Notes: generated by a model not told the origin, from the sequence alone. 64,000 bases of DNA from Bog-473 sp963725895 (GCA_963725895.1 CAVSAJ010000003.1:310001-374000); one strand, 5' to 3'. Shown: positions 1 to 8,931, counted from the first letter of the stretch. Numbers and translations are program-made.

Positions 1-1
1 C

Positions 2-535
2 TACCTCAACCATCTTCCGAACGAAAAGCCCGAATACCTCCCCGGCTTCCACCCCATCGATTTCCAGCCGCTGTACTACGAATTCGTGCCGTCGTGGACG
101 CCCCTGTGCGGACAGCGAAATCACTGGAAGCACCCGCTGCAGCGTTTCGACCGCGGTGGGAACTTCATCGTCAGCCGGGCGGGTTCGCATTGGGGGATCT
201 GCCCACAGCCTCTCGTGGAGCCCGAGACAGGCATCAAGACCCACCATTTTCAGTATCGCGACGAAGAGCTCACCCGGGCGAAGCTGCACCTCACGTGTGG
301 CCCGGGCTCTCAGCGCACCGCGCTCTATGGGTCGAACAGTAAGGACGGGTTCCATCGTCGGTTGCGGTCTCTCGATGCGGTGTACGAACAACGCTGGGAC
401 GACGTCGAGGTCGAGGTCGACCGGACACTCGCCGCCTCGGGCCCGCCCAGTCCCTGGCCCGACATGGCGACCGTTCGTCGTTGGTATTCGCTCAGCGACA
501 TTTCGGCGGCCCGGCTCGCGCACGCCGATGATTGA
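2..535 (+). CDS. Glycosyltransferase-like protein, 5'-truncated by window edge
   Basis: The reading frame is already open at base 2 and ends with TGA at 533-535, so only about 177 C-terminal residues are seen. The motif HHFQYRDEELTRAKL near residues 78-92 of the visible part resembles the conserved C-terminal H-x-x-QYRS-x-E-x-x-x-K segment of family-2-like glycosyltransferases that act on cell-surface glycans. The catalytic DxD part lies outside the window. It is followed 39 bp later by a sulfotransferase gene on the same strand, which fits a glycan assembly and decoration cluster. The family call rests on one motif and is moderate. Confidence 0.5.
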   Translation, partial: YLNHLPNEKPEYLPGFHPIDFQPLYYEFVPSWTPLCGQRNHWKHPLQRFDRGGNFIVSRAGSHWGICPQPLVEPETGIKTHHFQYRDEELTRAKLHLTCGPGSQRTALYGSNSKDGFHRRLRSLDAVYEQRWDDVEVEVDRTLAASGPPSPWPDMATVRRWYSLSDISAARLAHADD

Positions 536-574
536 ACGGCGAACGAGACGGCGGGACTCCTGCGGCAGGGCCTT

Positions 575-1528
575 GTGCGAACGCTGACCTGGCAGATGCG
601 GCGCCGGCTTCGACCCCGAAGCCGAAGCGGAGGGGAGGAGCGGCAGGGGCCCGTCGTCGTCGGCGGCGTGGGAGGCAGCGGGACGCGCGTCGTCGAGGAG
701 ATCATGCGCCAGCTGCACATGTACACCGGCGCCGACCTCAACACTGCCGGTGACAACCGCTGGTGCACGCTTCTGTGCAAGTTGCCCCGATGGGGCATGG
801 ACGACCTCACGCCCGAGAGCCCGGCGATGCGATCCTTTGCGACCTTGGAGAGGGCGATGACGGGTCGCTTGGAATTCACCCCTGCGGACCGAAGGTTCGT
901 CGACGACGCCTTTCGGCGCAGCCGCCACTGGTGGCGCCGCGACCGTCTGCTCGACGACAAGACGCCGGCCTGGCTCCGCGCCCGCGTCGCCACCCTGCTC
1001 CGATCCGGGGCGGACGATGCGGCGGGTTCGTCGATGTGGGGGTGGAAGGAGCCCAACAGCCACCTCTTCATCCGTCATCTGCACGCGCACTTCGGTGACC
1101 GGCTTCGGTACGTGCACGTGATTCGAAACGGGTTCCATATGGCCCACAGCCGCAATCAATTGCAGCTGAGGCGGTGGGGCTCCTACCTCGGCGTCTCGGA
1201 CGCCACTCCCGCTCCGAGCCCTGCGGCGTCGCTCGACTTCTGGATCCGGGCGAACGAAGCTGCCATAGAGGAAGGAAATGCACTGCCCCAGGGCGCCTTC
1301 TTCCTTCTCAATTACGACGACCTCTGCGCGAACCCACGAGACGAGATCGGCCGGTTCGTCGAGTTCTTGGACCTCAGTCCTCCCGAGCGGGTTCTCCGTG
1401 AGTTGGCGTGCCTTCCGCAGTCGAGGACGGCGCAGCCGGGCACCGAGCGGGATCTCGAAAAGGTGTTCGGCGCGGAGCGGCTGCGCCGCGTTCGTGCATT
1501 GGGGTATCCGGTGGAGCAGGCGCGCTGA
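575..1528 (+). CDS. Sulfotransferase-family protein
   Basis: A 317-residue protein read from GTG 575. It has a PAPS-binding loop of the sulfotransferase type, GGVGGSGTRVV at residues 30-40, and a 3'-phosphate motif VIRNGFHMAHS around residues 182-192 (R184, S192). These are the two signature elements of the sulfotransferase superfamily, which moves a sulfonate group from PAPS to a hydroxyl or amino group. The first 25 residues are very basic, so the true start may be further in, near the loop. It lies between a glycosyltransferase end and a sugar-dehydrogenase-like gene on the same strand, suggesting a carbohydrate or lipid-sugar acceptor. The acceptor cannot be read from sequence. Confidence 0.72.
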   Translation: MRTLTWQMRRRLRPRSRSGGEERQGPVVVGGVGGSGTRVVEEIMRQLHMYTGADLNTAGDNRWCTLLCKLPRWGMDDLTPESPAMRSFATLERAMTGRLEFTPADRRFVDDAFRRSRHWWRRDRLLDDKTPAWLRARVATLLRSGADDAAGSSMWGWKEPNSHLFIRHLHAHFGDRLRYVHVIRNGFHMAHSRNQLQLRRWGSYLGVSDATPAPSPAASLDFWIRANEAAIEEGNALPQGAFFLLNYDDLCANPRDEIGRFVEFLDLSPPERVLRELACLPQSRTAQPGTERDLEKVFGAERLRRVRALGYPVEQAR

Positions 1529-1580
1529 CCGTGGCGCCCGTCGACACACCTCCAAAGGGATAGCGGGGCCTCAGACCACC

Positions 1581-2642
1581 GTGCTCCGCGTCGGCTTCGT
1601 CGGCACCGGCCTCATCGCGTGGGCCCACGGGCTCGGCCTGAGGGCGCTACGCGATGGCCGCATGGTCGACGCGTCCGTCGTCGCTGTCTTTGACCCCAAG
1701 GAGCGACGGGCCCGGGGCTTCGCCGACGCAATCGGCGCAGAGGACGTTGTGGTTGCGCCCGACGCCGCCGCGGTGGCACGCCAGTGCGATGCCGTCTGGG
1801 TCTGCACGCCGACTTCCAGCCACCGGGCCGCCGTCGACGAGGCCCTCGCCGCGGGGTGCGCCGTGTTCTGCGAGAAACCCCTTGATCGTGACCTGGCGAG
1901 CGCCACCGCGCTGGTCGACGCCACGCGGGCGGCCGGCGTTCCCGCCCAGTGTGGTCTGGTGCTGCGGAGTGCGCCGGTCTTCCGGGCCTTACGTGCACTG
2001 GTGGCCAGTGGCAGCCTGGGGGAGCCGATGGCCGCCGTCTTCAGGGACGATCAGTACTTCCCCATCCGCGGCACCTACGCCTCGCGCTGGCGGGCGGACG
2101 TGGAGCAGGCCGGCGGCGGTTGCCTTATTGAACATTCCATCCACGACATCGACATCCTGCGCTTCTGCTTCGGCGAGGTGGACACCGTGGCCGCGCGCAC
2201 GGCGAACCATGCCGGCCATGACGGCGTCGAGGATGTGGCCAGCGTCTCGCTGAGCTTCTCGTCCGGCCTGGAAGCCGAGCTCACGAGCGTCTGGCACGAC
2301 ATCATGAGCCGTGGATCGACGCGCCGACTGGAGGTCTTCTGCCGGGACGGCATGGTGTGGCTCGAGGACGAGTTCCGCGGTCCGCTGCACGTGCAGACCA
2401 GCCAGGGCACCGAGGTGCACGCGTGCCCGTCGCCCGAGTGGGTGGATGCGCTGCCGCTGCCCGACGACGAGACAGGGCTGGCGTTGCGGGCCTACGTCGA
2501 GGCTGACCGCGGCTTCGTGTCCGCCGTCACCGAAGGGCGCGCGCCCGAGCCCGGCCTCGAGGTGGCGTTGGTGGCGCATCGCCTGGTCGATGCCGCCTAC
2601 CGGTCAGCCGCCGCCGGGGGAGTGCCGCTCACCGTCGAGTGA
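1581..2642 (+). CDS. Gfo/Idh/MocA-family NAD(P)-dependent oxidoreductase
   Basis: A 353-residue protein from GTG 1581. The same frame is open further upstream into the sulfotransferase gene, but this start puts the Rossmann motif GFVGTGLIA at residues 5-13, as usual for the family. CEKPLDRD carries the E-K-P motif (E98-P100) and IEHSIHDIDIL (183-193) carries the conserved His and Asp of the substrate pocket. Family members oxidise or epimerise sugar hydroxyls, inositols and related compounds. It lies 52 bp after the sulfotransferase on the same strand, so a role in sugar precursor modification is likely. The exact substrate is unknown. Confidence 0.82.
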   Translation: MLRVGFVGTGLIAWAHGLGLRALRDGRMVDASVVAVFDPKERRARGFADAIGAEDVVVAPDAAAVARQCDAVWVCTPTSSHRAAVDEALAAGCAVFCEKPLDRDLASATALVDATRAAGVPAQCGLVLRSAPVFRALRALVASGSLGEPMAAVFRDDQYFPIRGTYASRWRADVEQAGGGCLIEHSIHDIDILRFCFGEVDTVAARTANHAGHDGVEDVASVSLSFSSGLEAELTSVWHDIMSRGSTRRLEVFCRDGMVWLEDEFRGPLHVQTSQGTEVHACPSPEWVDALPLPDDETGLALRAYVEADRGFVSAVTEGRAPEPGLEVALVAHRLVDAAYRSAAAGGVPLTVE

Positions 2643-2842
2643 CCGCCGGACCGGCGAACAGCTCCTCGCCTTAAGGATGAATTCGCCCGTCCCCGGCTCA
2701 TCCTGAGGTCGGATGCACGCGGCGAAAAACCACCCTCCACCAGGGCGGAGGGCGCAACAGTGGCGCATCCGGCGCTCATCGACCGCGGATTAGCATCGCG
2801 CCGCCGGCGTCGTGTCGGGCCTCGCCGGCCGTTCTCAGCGCA
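2643..2842. other. Intergenic gap with two inverted repeats
   Basis: No gene is supported here. Two inverted repeats follow the dehydrogenase gene: AGGATGA at 2674-2680 pairs with TCATCCT at 2698-2704, and CCCTCC at 2733-2738 pairs with GGAGGG at 2747-2752. Neither is followed by a T run, so a terminator role is only possible. Confidence 0.35.
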
Positions 2843-3691
2843 GTGAGCCTGGAAGACCTCCGCGCCACCGCCCTGAGACCCAGACGAGGAGACCACAGCA
2901 GCGTGCGCACTTTGCTCCGAGTGTTCAATCAGCAGCCACTGGCGGCGAAGGTGCCTGAGGTCACGGCGCTGTTCTGGGTGATCAAGATCGCGACGACGGC
3001 GGCGGGCGAGGGGATCTCGGACATGTTCGTGAACAACAAGGAGCTCGGTGTTGTGGTCGAGGTCTCCTTCTTCGCGGTGGCGCTCGTGCTCCAGTTCGCG
3101 ACCCGGCGCTATTCCGCCGTCCAGTACTGGTTTCTCGCGTTGGCCATCGCGACGGCGGGGACAGGTGTGGCCGACACGATGCACCTGGTCTTCGGGCTCC
3201 CCTACACCGTCACCACCATCTTCTGGCTCGTCGTCCTGGCCGCGGTCTTTTTCTTGTGGAACCGGAGCGAGCACACGCTCGACATCCACTCCATCACGAC
3301 CAACCGGCGCGAGAAGTACTACTGGGCCGTGGTCTTCGCCACGTTCTGCCTCGGCACCGCCCTCGGCGACTTCACTGCCACCACAGTCGGGCTCGGCTAC
3401 CTTCCCTCGGCGCTCCTCTTCTGCGGGGTCATCGCGATCCCCCTCATCGGCTGGAAGTTCTTGGGCTGGAACACCATCTTCTCCTTCTGGTTCGCCTACG
3501 TGATCACCCGGCCGGTCGGGGCCTCGTTCGCCGACTACCTGTCCAAGGGTCGCGTCATCAGCGGGCTCGGCTTCGGCGACTGGCAGACGGCGCTGGTCTT
3601 GACCTGTGTCGTCGTGGTGCTGGTGGGCTACACGGCGAAGGCCCGCTACGACATCCAGTCGCCGGGCGTGGAGTTGGCAGGCGGAACCTGA
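2843..3691 (+). CDS. Multi-pass membrane protein, COG4705-like
   Basis: A 282-residue integral membrane protein with about seven hydrophobic segments. It contains two related motifs, KIATTAAGEGISDMF (about residues 48-62) and FATFCLGTALGDFTA (about 165-179). This internal repeat of a T-x-x-GE/GD motif is typical of COG4705 membrane-anchored proteins, whose biochemical role is not established. The start GTG 2843 gives a 20-residue polar leader. GTG 2903 is an alternative that begins just before RTLLRVFNQQP. It stands alone, 33 bp before a DinB-like gene on the same strand. Confidence 0.68.
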   Translation: MSLEDLRATALRPRRGDHSSVRTLLRVFNQQPLAAKVPEVTALFWVIKIATTAAGEGISDMFVNNKELGVVVEVSFFAVALVLQFATRRYSAVQYWFLALAIATAGTGVADTMHLVFGLPYTVTTIFWLVVLAAVFFLWNRSEHTLDIHSITTNRREKYYWAVVFATFCLGTALGDFTATTVGLGYLPSALLFCGVIAIPLIGWKFLGWNTIFSFWFAYVITRPVGASFADYLSKGRVISGLGFGDWQTALVLTCVVVVLVGYTAKARYDIQSPGVELAGGT

Positions 3692-3724
3692 GCCGGCCGG
3701 CCGCTGGGTCCGTAGTCTCTGGGC

Positions 3725-4306
3725 ATGGACGTCTCTGAGCTCCTCCTCGACCTCTACGGACGGATCCCGCACCTCGCCGGCGCCACGCTGACCGGTCTCG
3801 GTCCGGACCAACTCTGCATGGCCCCAGAACCCGGCTCCAATCCCATCGGCTGGCTCGTCTGGCACGCCGCACGCGTGCAGGACCACCACATCGCCGAGCT
3901 GCTCGACGCCCCGCAGATCTGGAGCAGCGGTGACTGGGCGCGACGGTGCGGGCTCGAGCCCGACCCCTCCAACACCGGTTACGGACACGGCCCCGACGAC
4001 GTCGCAGCCGTGCGGCCCGAGAGTGCCGATCTGCTGCTGGGCTATCTCGGTGAGGTCGACGGACGTACGCGTGGCTTCCTCGAGACCTTGGTCCCCGACG
4101 AGCTCGACCGGGTGGTGGACCGCCGCTGGGACCCGCCGGTCACCCTGGGCGTGCGCCTGATCAGCGTGGCCGACGACGGGCTGCAACATCTCGGGCAGGC
4201 TGCCTACGCCGCGGGCAACTCGGCTTCTGAGCGACGGCCAGCGAACGCAACCGCAGACCGGCTTCAGCGCCCCGGTGAGCGCGGCCAGCGCACGTACTCT
4301 GCATAG
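3725..4306 (+). CDS. DinB/DUF664-superfamily protein, C-terminus probably altered
   Basis: A 193-residue protein from ATG 3725. WLVWHAARVQDHH (residues 43-55) and LQHLGQAAY (153-161) provide the spaced histidines (H47, H54/H55, H155) that bind a divalent metal in the four-helix DinB/YfiT/DUF664 fold. Actinobacterial members include mycothiol- or bacillithiol-dependent enzymes. After QAAYAAG the sequence becomes basic and runs into the convergent acetyltransferase gene, overlapping its 3' end by 43 bp. This tail is unlike the family and may reflect a base error near 4215. The thiol cofactor is inferred from the family only. Confidence 0.68.
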   Translation: MDVSELLLDLYGRIPHLAGATLTGLGPDQLCMAPEPGSNPIGWLVWHAARVQDHHIAELLDAPQIWSSGDWARRCGLEPDPSNTGYGHGPDDVAAVRPESADLLLGYLGEVDGRTRGFLETLVPDELDRVVDRRWDPPVTLGVRLISVADDGLQHLGQAAYAAGNSASERRPANATADRLQRPGERGQRTYSA

Positions 4307-5098
4307 TGGTAGATCGTCTCGTAGCCGAGGTCGCGGTAGATCGGTGCGCCCATCGGCGAGGCCTGCAAGCTGCACGACGACGCACCGCGGTCGAAGGCCA
4401 GGTTGGTGGCGAGCGTCGTGACGAACGCGCCGAGTCCGGCGCCCCGGGCGGCGGGGATCGTGCCGACCCATTGCAGGCTGGCCACCCCGTCGCTCTCGAA
4501 CGTCATGGCCGCCGCCACCGGCTCCTCGCCCCGACGGGCGACCACGACGTGTGCCGTGTCGTCGCCGAGCAACTGCGCCGTGTCGTCGAAGAGATCCGCG
4601 AGCACCTCGGCCGGCATGCCGTAGGTCCCGTACGCCACGGCGTTGACCGCGATGAAGTCGGCGACGCCCGCCTCGTCGTCGACCCAGCGCACCGTCAACC
4701 CGGCGGGCGGCGTCCGCTCGGGGAGCGCCGCGAGGCAGATCATCTCGGGTGTCGCGTCGCCGAAGGCGTCGAGCCCCGCGGCCGTGCAGGCGGCGCGGAG
4801 GTCCTCGTCCTCCCCGCTGTCGCGCACCTTGACGCTGAAGCCGCGGGCCAGGCTCTCGAAGAACGCGACCGCCCGAGCGATGCAATTCGTCGCCGTCGAG
4901 AGTGTCGTCGGAGCGAAAGGCGCTGTTGGCGACAACGGGAATCCAGGTCCCGCCCGCGCACAGCACGGCTCCGCCGCTTTCCTCGAGCGCACCGCGGCTG
5001 CCCCAGCGGGTCAGCGCTCGGTTGAACGCGATCAAGTTGCGCTGCGCGAGCTGCGCGTCGACGGGGGAGCCAGTCGGGGCCGCCTCGGAGTTCGCCAT
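4264..5098 (-). pseudogene. GNAT-family N-acetyltransferase gene with one frame change
   Basis: Two minus-strand frames join into one protein. The N-terminal part starts at ATG 5098 (MANSEAAPTG...) and runs through NSAFRSDDTLDGDEL. The rest continues in the next frame as IARAVAFFESLARGF and ends at 4264. Removing the G at 4882 (one extra base) restores a continuous protein of about 277 residues. The C-terminal half has the acetyl-CoA pocket segment WVGTIPAARGAGLGAFVT and a late YRDLGYETIYHYAEY motif, both typical of GNAT enzymes. The coding sense is intact on both sides, so a sequencing error is as likely as a real mutation. The substrate is unknown. Confidence 0.65.
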
Positions 5099-5120
5099 CG
5101 GGTCATGATGCCCCGCCGCC

Positions 5121-5600
5121 CTACGCGATGGCGAAGACGGGGTGCCTCGGTGCGGCGTCGGCCCACTCGGCGTCGGTCGAGTCCGGCGTCAGGCCGTCGA
5201 AGAACATGCCGGTCTCGAACTTCCAGCGCCGCAGGTAGGCGCGGAGCACGGACACGGCCTGGCCGGGCGGGATCTCGGTGGCGGTGCACAGCTGGCGGTG
5301 GCGACCCTTGATGAGCACGAGATGCCCGCCGGCATTGCGCACGTTGCGGACCCACTGGGTCTCGCCCCGGGGGGCGACGAGGTACTGCGTCCCCTCGATC
5401 GTCAGCAGGTTCACCGGCGTGTGGTGGAGCTTGCCCGAGGTGCGGCCCCGGTGCTCGAGCACCCGGGAGCCGCGGACGCTGACGCCCATGCGGGCGAGCC
5501 CGCTCATGAGCTTGTTCATCACGTTGCGGGTGAACCAGTCGGGCCGCTTGTAGTGGGCGGAGGGCTGGTCGGGCTGCTCGGGGACAGGGGTGGTGCTCAT
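5121..5600 (-). CDS. Deazaflavin (F420)-dependent nitroreductase-family protein
   Basis: A 159-residue protein of the Ddn/DUF385 type, a split-barrel fold that uses F420H2 to reduce quinones, nitro compounds or enones. Visible family features are RGSRVLEHRGRTSGKLHHTPV (cofactor phosphate region; residues about 43-63), the YLVAPRGETQWVRNVRNAG block and the C-terminal RRWKFETGMFF segment. ATG 5600 is preferred over the upstream in-frame start because GAGGAGG lies 7 bases before it. It is divergent from a TetR gene, and the 109-bp gap holds palindromes, so it is probably controlled by that regulator. Confidence 0.85.
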   Translation of the reverse strand: MSTTPVPEQPDQPSAHYKRPDWFTRNVMNKLMSGLARMGVSVRGSRVLEHRGRTSGKLHHTPVNLLTIEGTQYLVAPRGETQWVRNVRNAGGHLVLIKGRHRQLCTATEIPPGQAVSVLRAYLRRWKFETGMFFDGLTPDSTDAEWADAAPRHPVFAIA

Positions 5601-5650
5601 GGTGGCCTCCTCGGCGTGGATCGCTCTTCCCATGAACGTTGATCCTAAAA

Positions 5651-5684
5651 GAGAACAATGTTCGTGTCAAGTACTTGTGTTCTC
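5651..5684. promoter_or_regulatory. Nested palindromes, probable TetR operator
   Basis: GAACAATGTTC at 5653-5663 is a perfect 11-base palindrome and CAAGTACTTG at 5668-5677 a perfect 10-base palindrome. GAGAACA (5651-5657) also pairs with TGTTCTC (5678-5684). The sites lie between the divergent deazaflavin reductase and TetR start codons, where an operator shared by both promoters would be expected. Binding is inferred. Confidence 0.6.
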
Positions 5685-5709
5685 GGCTCGGCCGGTCCAG
5701 ACTGGAGCC

Positions 5710-6420
5710 GTGTCAGCGCCACGCACGGCCCGCGAACGCGTCCGCGAGGAGATGACGAGCGAGATACTCGACGTGGCCCGTCGCCACGTGGCCCGCGAGG
5801 GCGCCGCCGCCCTGTCCCTGCGCTCGGTGGCCCGGGACCTCGAGATGGCCCCCTCGGCGCTGTACCGCTATTTCGACGGCCGTGACGCCCTGCTGAGCGC
5901 ACTGATCCTCGATGCCTACGAGTCACTCGCCGCCGAGGCCGAGCGGGCGGCGGAGGACGCCGCCGCGACAGACGGCGTCAGGGACGCCGACCGCTTCTTG
6001 GTGGTCCCCCGGGCGCTCCGCGCCTGGGCCCTGGCCCACCCGCACGGGTGGGGGCTCATCTTCGGGACCCCGGTGCCTGGCTACCAGGCGCCGGATGCCA
6101 CAGTCGAGCCCTACACCAGGATCGCCGCCGCGCTCGTGGGACCGGTGATCGATGCCGCAGAGGCCGGCCGGCTGCACCCCGGCGAGCAGCGCTCGTTGTC
6201 GGCGGCGCTGGCGGCCGCCGTGCTGCCCGTGCGCGAAGGTCTCTTTCCCCACATGCCCGTGCCCACCGAAACGGTGGTGCGTTCGCTCGAGGCGTGGACG
6301 ACCATCGTCGGGGCAATCAGCCTCGAGGTCTTCGGGCACTGGCGCAACACGGTGCTCGACCCGGACGAGCTTTTCGCCGTGACTGCGAGCGACTTGGCCG
6401 CATCTCTCGGGCTGTCTTGA
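5710..6420 (+). CDS. TetR/AcrR-family transcriptional regulator
   Basis: A 236-residue protein from GTG 5710. Residues about 10-60 form the helix-turn-helix domain: VAREGAAALSLRSVARDLEM then APSALYRYFDGRDALLSALI, the usual TetR recognition helix with its YRYF motif. The C-terminal ligand-binding half has WALAHPHGWGLIFGTPVPGY, seen in the WHG subgroup. It is divergent from the F420-type reductase gene with palindromes between, so it most likely represses that gene and itself until a small, possibly toxic, ligand binds. The ligand is unknown. Confidence 0.87.
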   Translation: MSAPRTARERVREEMTSEILDVARRHVAREGAAALSLRSVARDLEMAPSALYRYFDGRDALLSALILDAYESLAAEAERAAEDAAATDGVRDADRFLVVPRALRAWALAHPHGWGLIFGTPVPGYQAPDATVEPYTRIAAALVGPVIDAAEAGRLHPGEQRSLSAALAAAVLPVREGLFPHMPVPTETVVRSLEAWTTIVGAISLEVFGHWRNTVLDPDELFAVTASDLAASLGLS

Positions 6421-6475
6421 CAGGGTGAGTGAGGGCGCGATGAGGCCTTGAGAAGATCGGCACTCGCCTCGCGAA

Positions 6476-7408
6476 CTACGTTCCCTTGCGTGTTGACTGA
6501 CGATCGGGACATACCTGGAGACTCGCTCTTTGATTTCGCCGGTAGGACTCCGATGAGGCGTCGGTCGGCCACGGCATCAAAGACTCACCTTTTTCCAACG
6601 CGAGCCGGCCATCCCGCTGCCAGATCCGTCGGCGAATTGCTCTCGGTATCCGGGTCTCTTTCATTTTCGCAACTGACTGCGCCAACAGCTCGATCACGTG
6701 CTGGGGCCGTACGAGCATCCTTCTAGCTGGCAAAGTGTGAACTTGTTCGTACCGGGTAGCAGCTGGTCCGCCAGCACGCCGTGACTGTTTCGGGTCTGGT
6801 AGCTCGGTCCTAGTGGCCACAATGGCATCGATACGACGGTAGAAATCCATTCGGGCTTGTTCTCCTCCGAAAGGGTGCTTTCTGGCGACCATCATCGCCT
6901 CTTGCCAATAGGTACCGGGCACCGTTTTACGCCACGAGAGAGGCTCCCGGTAGGTCTCGACTAAGTCCAGCCCGACGTAGCTGCACATAGCGGACCAAGA
7001 GTCTGGATAGAAACGCCAACAGTCGAGGGGGTATCGGTGGGGGTGGCCTGCTGAGGGCGCGATCAGTACCGCCAGGCCGTCTTGCACCAGCACGCGGGCG
7101 ATCTCGGCGACAGTGATCCAGAAGTAGGGATTGTGTTCAAGCATTGACCCCGATATGACGAGATCGAAGCTCTCCGTTTCGAGCTCGGTCCAACAGAAGG
7201 GATCGTCTGGGACGAAGTCCACGTTGTAGAAGTCGGCGATGTCGAGTCCGACGTAATCGAAGATCGGGGAAGGAAAGAGTTCCCGAAAGCTGAGTAAGTC
7301 TCGCCGACCACCGGAGCCGACATCGAGAACGCGGATTGGACGTTTCCCTTTGTCGGAGACGTATGCGCTTCGAAACGCTCGCATCTTCTCGAAGGATGCT
7401 TCCTCCAC
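6476..7408 (-). CDS. Class I SAM-dependent methyltransferase (paralogue 1)
   Basis: A 310-residue protein if GTG 7408 is used; the open frame extends to TTG 7492. GTG 7408 is chosen because the paralogue at 9791-10663 starts just before the same SFEKMRAFR segment. IRVLDVGSGGRRDLLSF is the SAM-binding motif I, VGLDIADFYNVDFVPDD motif II, and FDLVISGSMLEHNPYFW the acidic and post-motif segment of Methyltransf_11 enzymes. YPLDCWRFYPDSWSAMCSYV is shared with the paralogue. It lies among sulfotransferase and methyltransferase genes, so it may modify a surface glycan or a secondary product. Confidence 0.75.
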   Translation of the reverse strand: MEEASFEKMRAFRSAYVSDKGKRPIRVLDVGSGGRRDLLSFRELFPSPIFDYVGLDIADFYNVDFVPDDPFCWTELETESFDLVISGSMLEHNPYFWITVAEIARVLVQDGLAVLIAPSAGHPHRYPLDCWRFYPDSWSAMCSYVGLDLVETYREPLSWRKTVPGTYWQEAMMVARKHPFGGEQARMDFYRRIDAIVATRTELPDPKQSRRAGGPAATRYEQVHTLPARRMLVRPQHVIELLAQSVAKMKETRIPRAIRRRIWQRDGRLALEKGESLMPWPTDASSESYRRNQRASLQVCPDRQSTRKGT

Positions 7409-7589
7409 GTTCTTACAGCCCCGGTTTGTGCGACATAGAACACCTCGACCCTTCAGGCGAATAGAAACCGATGAGGCTTGGATCGGATCCAAGCCAGTAG
7501 GATTTCAATGAGTCTGCCAGACGGCTAACCTCCGCCGTCGAGGCGTAAGGCGGGCTTCCCCGGTTTAGGCCGACATCCACTATCTGGGC

Positions 7590-7934
7590 ATGCTCGAGCG
7601 GCAGTGCGAATCCGTCTCGCGGAACCTCGCGTCGATCCGGCGCTCCATGCTCATTGCCGGAGACTTCGTCCCGACGGCGCGCAAATTCGTCCGGGGGACG
7701 GCCAGGCAAGCTCTGCACGCGAGCAAGGTCCGGCCCAAGGCTTCGAAGAACTTCAGCATCCAGCCGAGGATGAGCGGATTCGTCGTGGGGGGTCGCCAGC
7801 ACGTGATCGACGACCTCGCCAAGTACGCGTGCTTCGGGCTGCAAGAAGCGGTCTTTCGCTGCGACAACCTTGCCTCCGACGCCGAGCCGGAGTACCTGGC
7901 GGCGGAGATCATGCGCTCGGCCCGGGACATCTGA
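7590..7934 (+). pseudogene. C-terminal remnant, possibly of a luciferase-like flavin oxidoreductase
   Basis: An open frame of 114 residues from ATG 7590, with in-frame sequence open back to 7569 but a stop at 7566. The last 50 residues, FVVGGRQHVIDDLAKYACFG and EYLAAEIMRSARDI, resemble the C-terminal helix-strand of luciferase-like (LLM class) oxidoreductases, where a V-G-x-x-x-x-V-x-x-x-L-x-x-Y motif is followed by the last barrel helix. If so, the TIM-barrel part is gone. It could instead be a short unknown gene. The assignment is weak. Confidence 0.35.
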
Positions 7935-7937
7935 GGA

Positions 7938-8213
7938 TCAACGCAGGCTCTGTACCACCGCCTGGGCCCGCTCGCGCAGTTCCTCGAGACGCTCCTCGGG
8001 GACCCACTCGCTCATGGCGGCGACCAGGTCCATGACGAGCGAGGCCAGCTCGGTCAGCTCTTTGGACGGCTCCTGCAGTTTGATCTGGGAGAACGGAAAC
8101 GCCACGTTCACCCGGCTCGACGGTGCGACGATCCCCCGGTTCTGTTGCTTCTTGGGCGTCAGAATCCCGTTCTCCTCATCGCGGTTGTGCCCCTTCTCGG
8201 ACGACTTGGCCAT
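7938..8213 (-). CDS. Small conserved-looking hypothetical protein
   Basis: A 91-residue protein from ATG 8213 (MAKSSEKGHNRDEENG...), preceded by a purine-rich AGGATGGGAAC. The first 30 residues are polar. The rest, VNVAFPFSQIKLQEPSKELT then LASLVMDLVAAMSEW and a charged EERLEELRERAQAVV helix, looks like a short strand followed by two amphipathic helices. I do not recognise the family. It lies 107 bp downstream of another small gene on the same strand, and the two may be co-transcribed. Confidence 0.55.
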   Translation of the reverse strand: MAKSSEKGHNRDEENGILTPKKQQNRGIVAPSSRVNVAFPFSQIKLQEPSKELTELASLVMDLVAAMSEWVPEERLEELRERAQAVVQSLR

Positions 8214-8320
8214 GTTCCCATCCTGGTCGCCCCGCGCCGCGCGCGCCAGGACCCTCGGCCGCCTTTGTCGGCTCCAGATGGCCTGCGCCGCGGGCCGCTC
8301 CGTCCCCGGGGCGGAAGAAA

Positions 8321-8533
8321 TCAGCCCAGGACGGGCAGCTTCAACTCGATCCCCGCGTTGGCCAAGAAGGCGAGCTTGTGTTCGACAGCCACCTGCCAAT
8401 CGACCATGTCCTTGTCGAATTGCGTGCGGTCACCCTCCTCGCACGCGTGCTCGAGCTCGTCGAACGCGACGTCTTCGGCGTCCAACAGTGCCCGGTACTT
8501 CAAGAGGAAGTGGTCGTCGATCGGCTGGTGCAC
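8321..8533 (-). CDS. Small acidic helical hypothetical protein
   Basis: A 70-residue protein from GTG 8533, chosen because GGAGG lies 7 bases upstream; the frame is open to 8617 but that extension is arginine-rich and implausible. The sequence, from VHQPIDDHFLLKYRALL through EDVAFDELEHACEEGDR to AGIELKLPVLG, is acidic and predicted mainly helical, with no membrane segment. No family is recognised. It probably forms a unit with the 91-residue gene at 7938-8213. Confidence 0.55.
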   Translation of the reverse strand: MHQPIDDHFLLKYRALLDAEDVAFDELEHACEEGDRTQFDKDMVDWQVAVEHKLAFLANAGIELKLPVLG

Positions 8534-8931
8534 GTCGTCCCTCCTACCCGCGGCCCGACCTCTGCGAGCCGGTGGAGAAACGATACTGCCGTCACGCGTT
8601 GTTCGCCTGGGTGTCACCCACTTTGCAACAACACCGCAATACAGGGTCCGTGAGCAGGGCCTCTGGTCAACGCCCCGACAATTCCGCCGGAACCTCTCCG
8701 GAGGACACGGCGCGGCGCCTGGCCATCCGGGCGGTTTCCCGCCATCGGGCGGTTCAGACCGCAGGCCCCCCGTCGCTCAGAGCGGAGAACCTTCTCCTTC
8801 GACGCGAGTGCGCAGATGCCGCACCGGCGCTGCGCGTCGACGTGAACGGCACACCTACGGCAGGCGAGCGATGGGGCAGCGATGAATACCAATCTGGCCT
8901 GTGGTCTGCCCGATCAGTACCTTTGGTGACC
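8534..8931. other. Intergenic region without a supported gene
   Basis: About 400 bases between the divergent small gene and the methyltransferase gene. Open frames in both strands have no recognisable motif and run through the neighbouring genes, so none is called. Promoters for both neighbours must lie here, but no convincing box was seen. Confidence 0.4.

Noticed and set aside
2597..5098. An 833-residue minus-strand open frame
   Set aside because: Only its first 75 residues are real (N-terminus of the frame-shifted acetyltransferase); the remainder runs antisense to the DinB and COG4705 genes.
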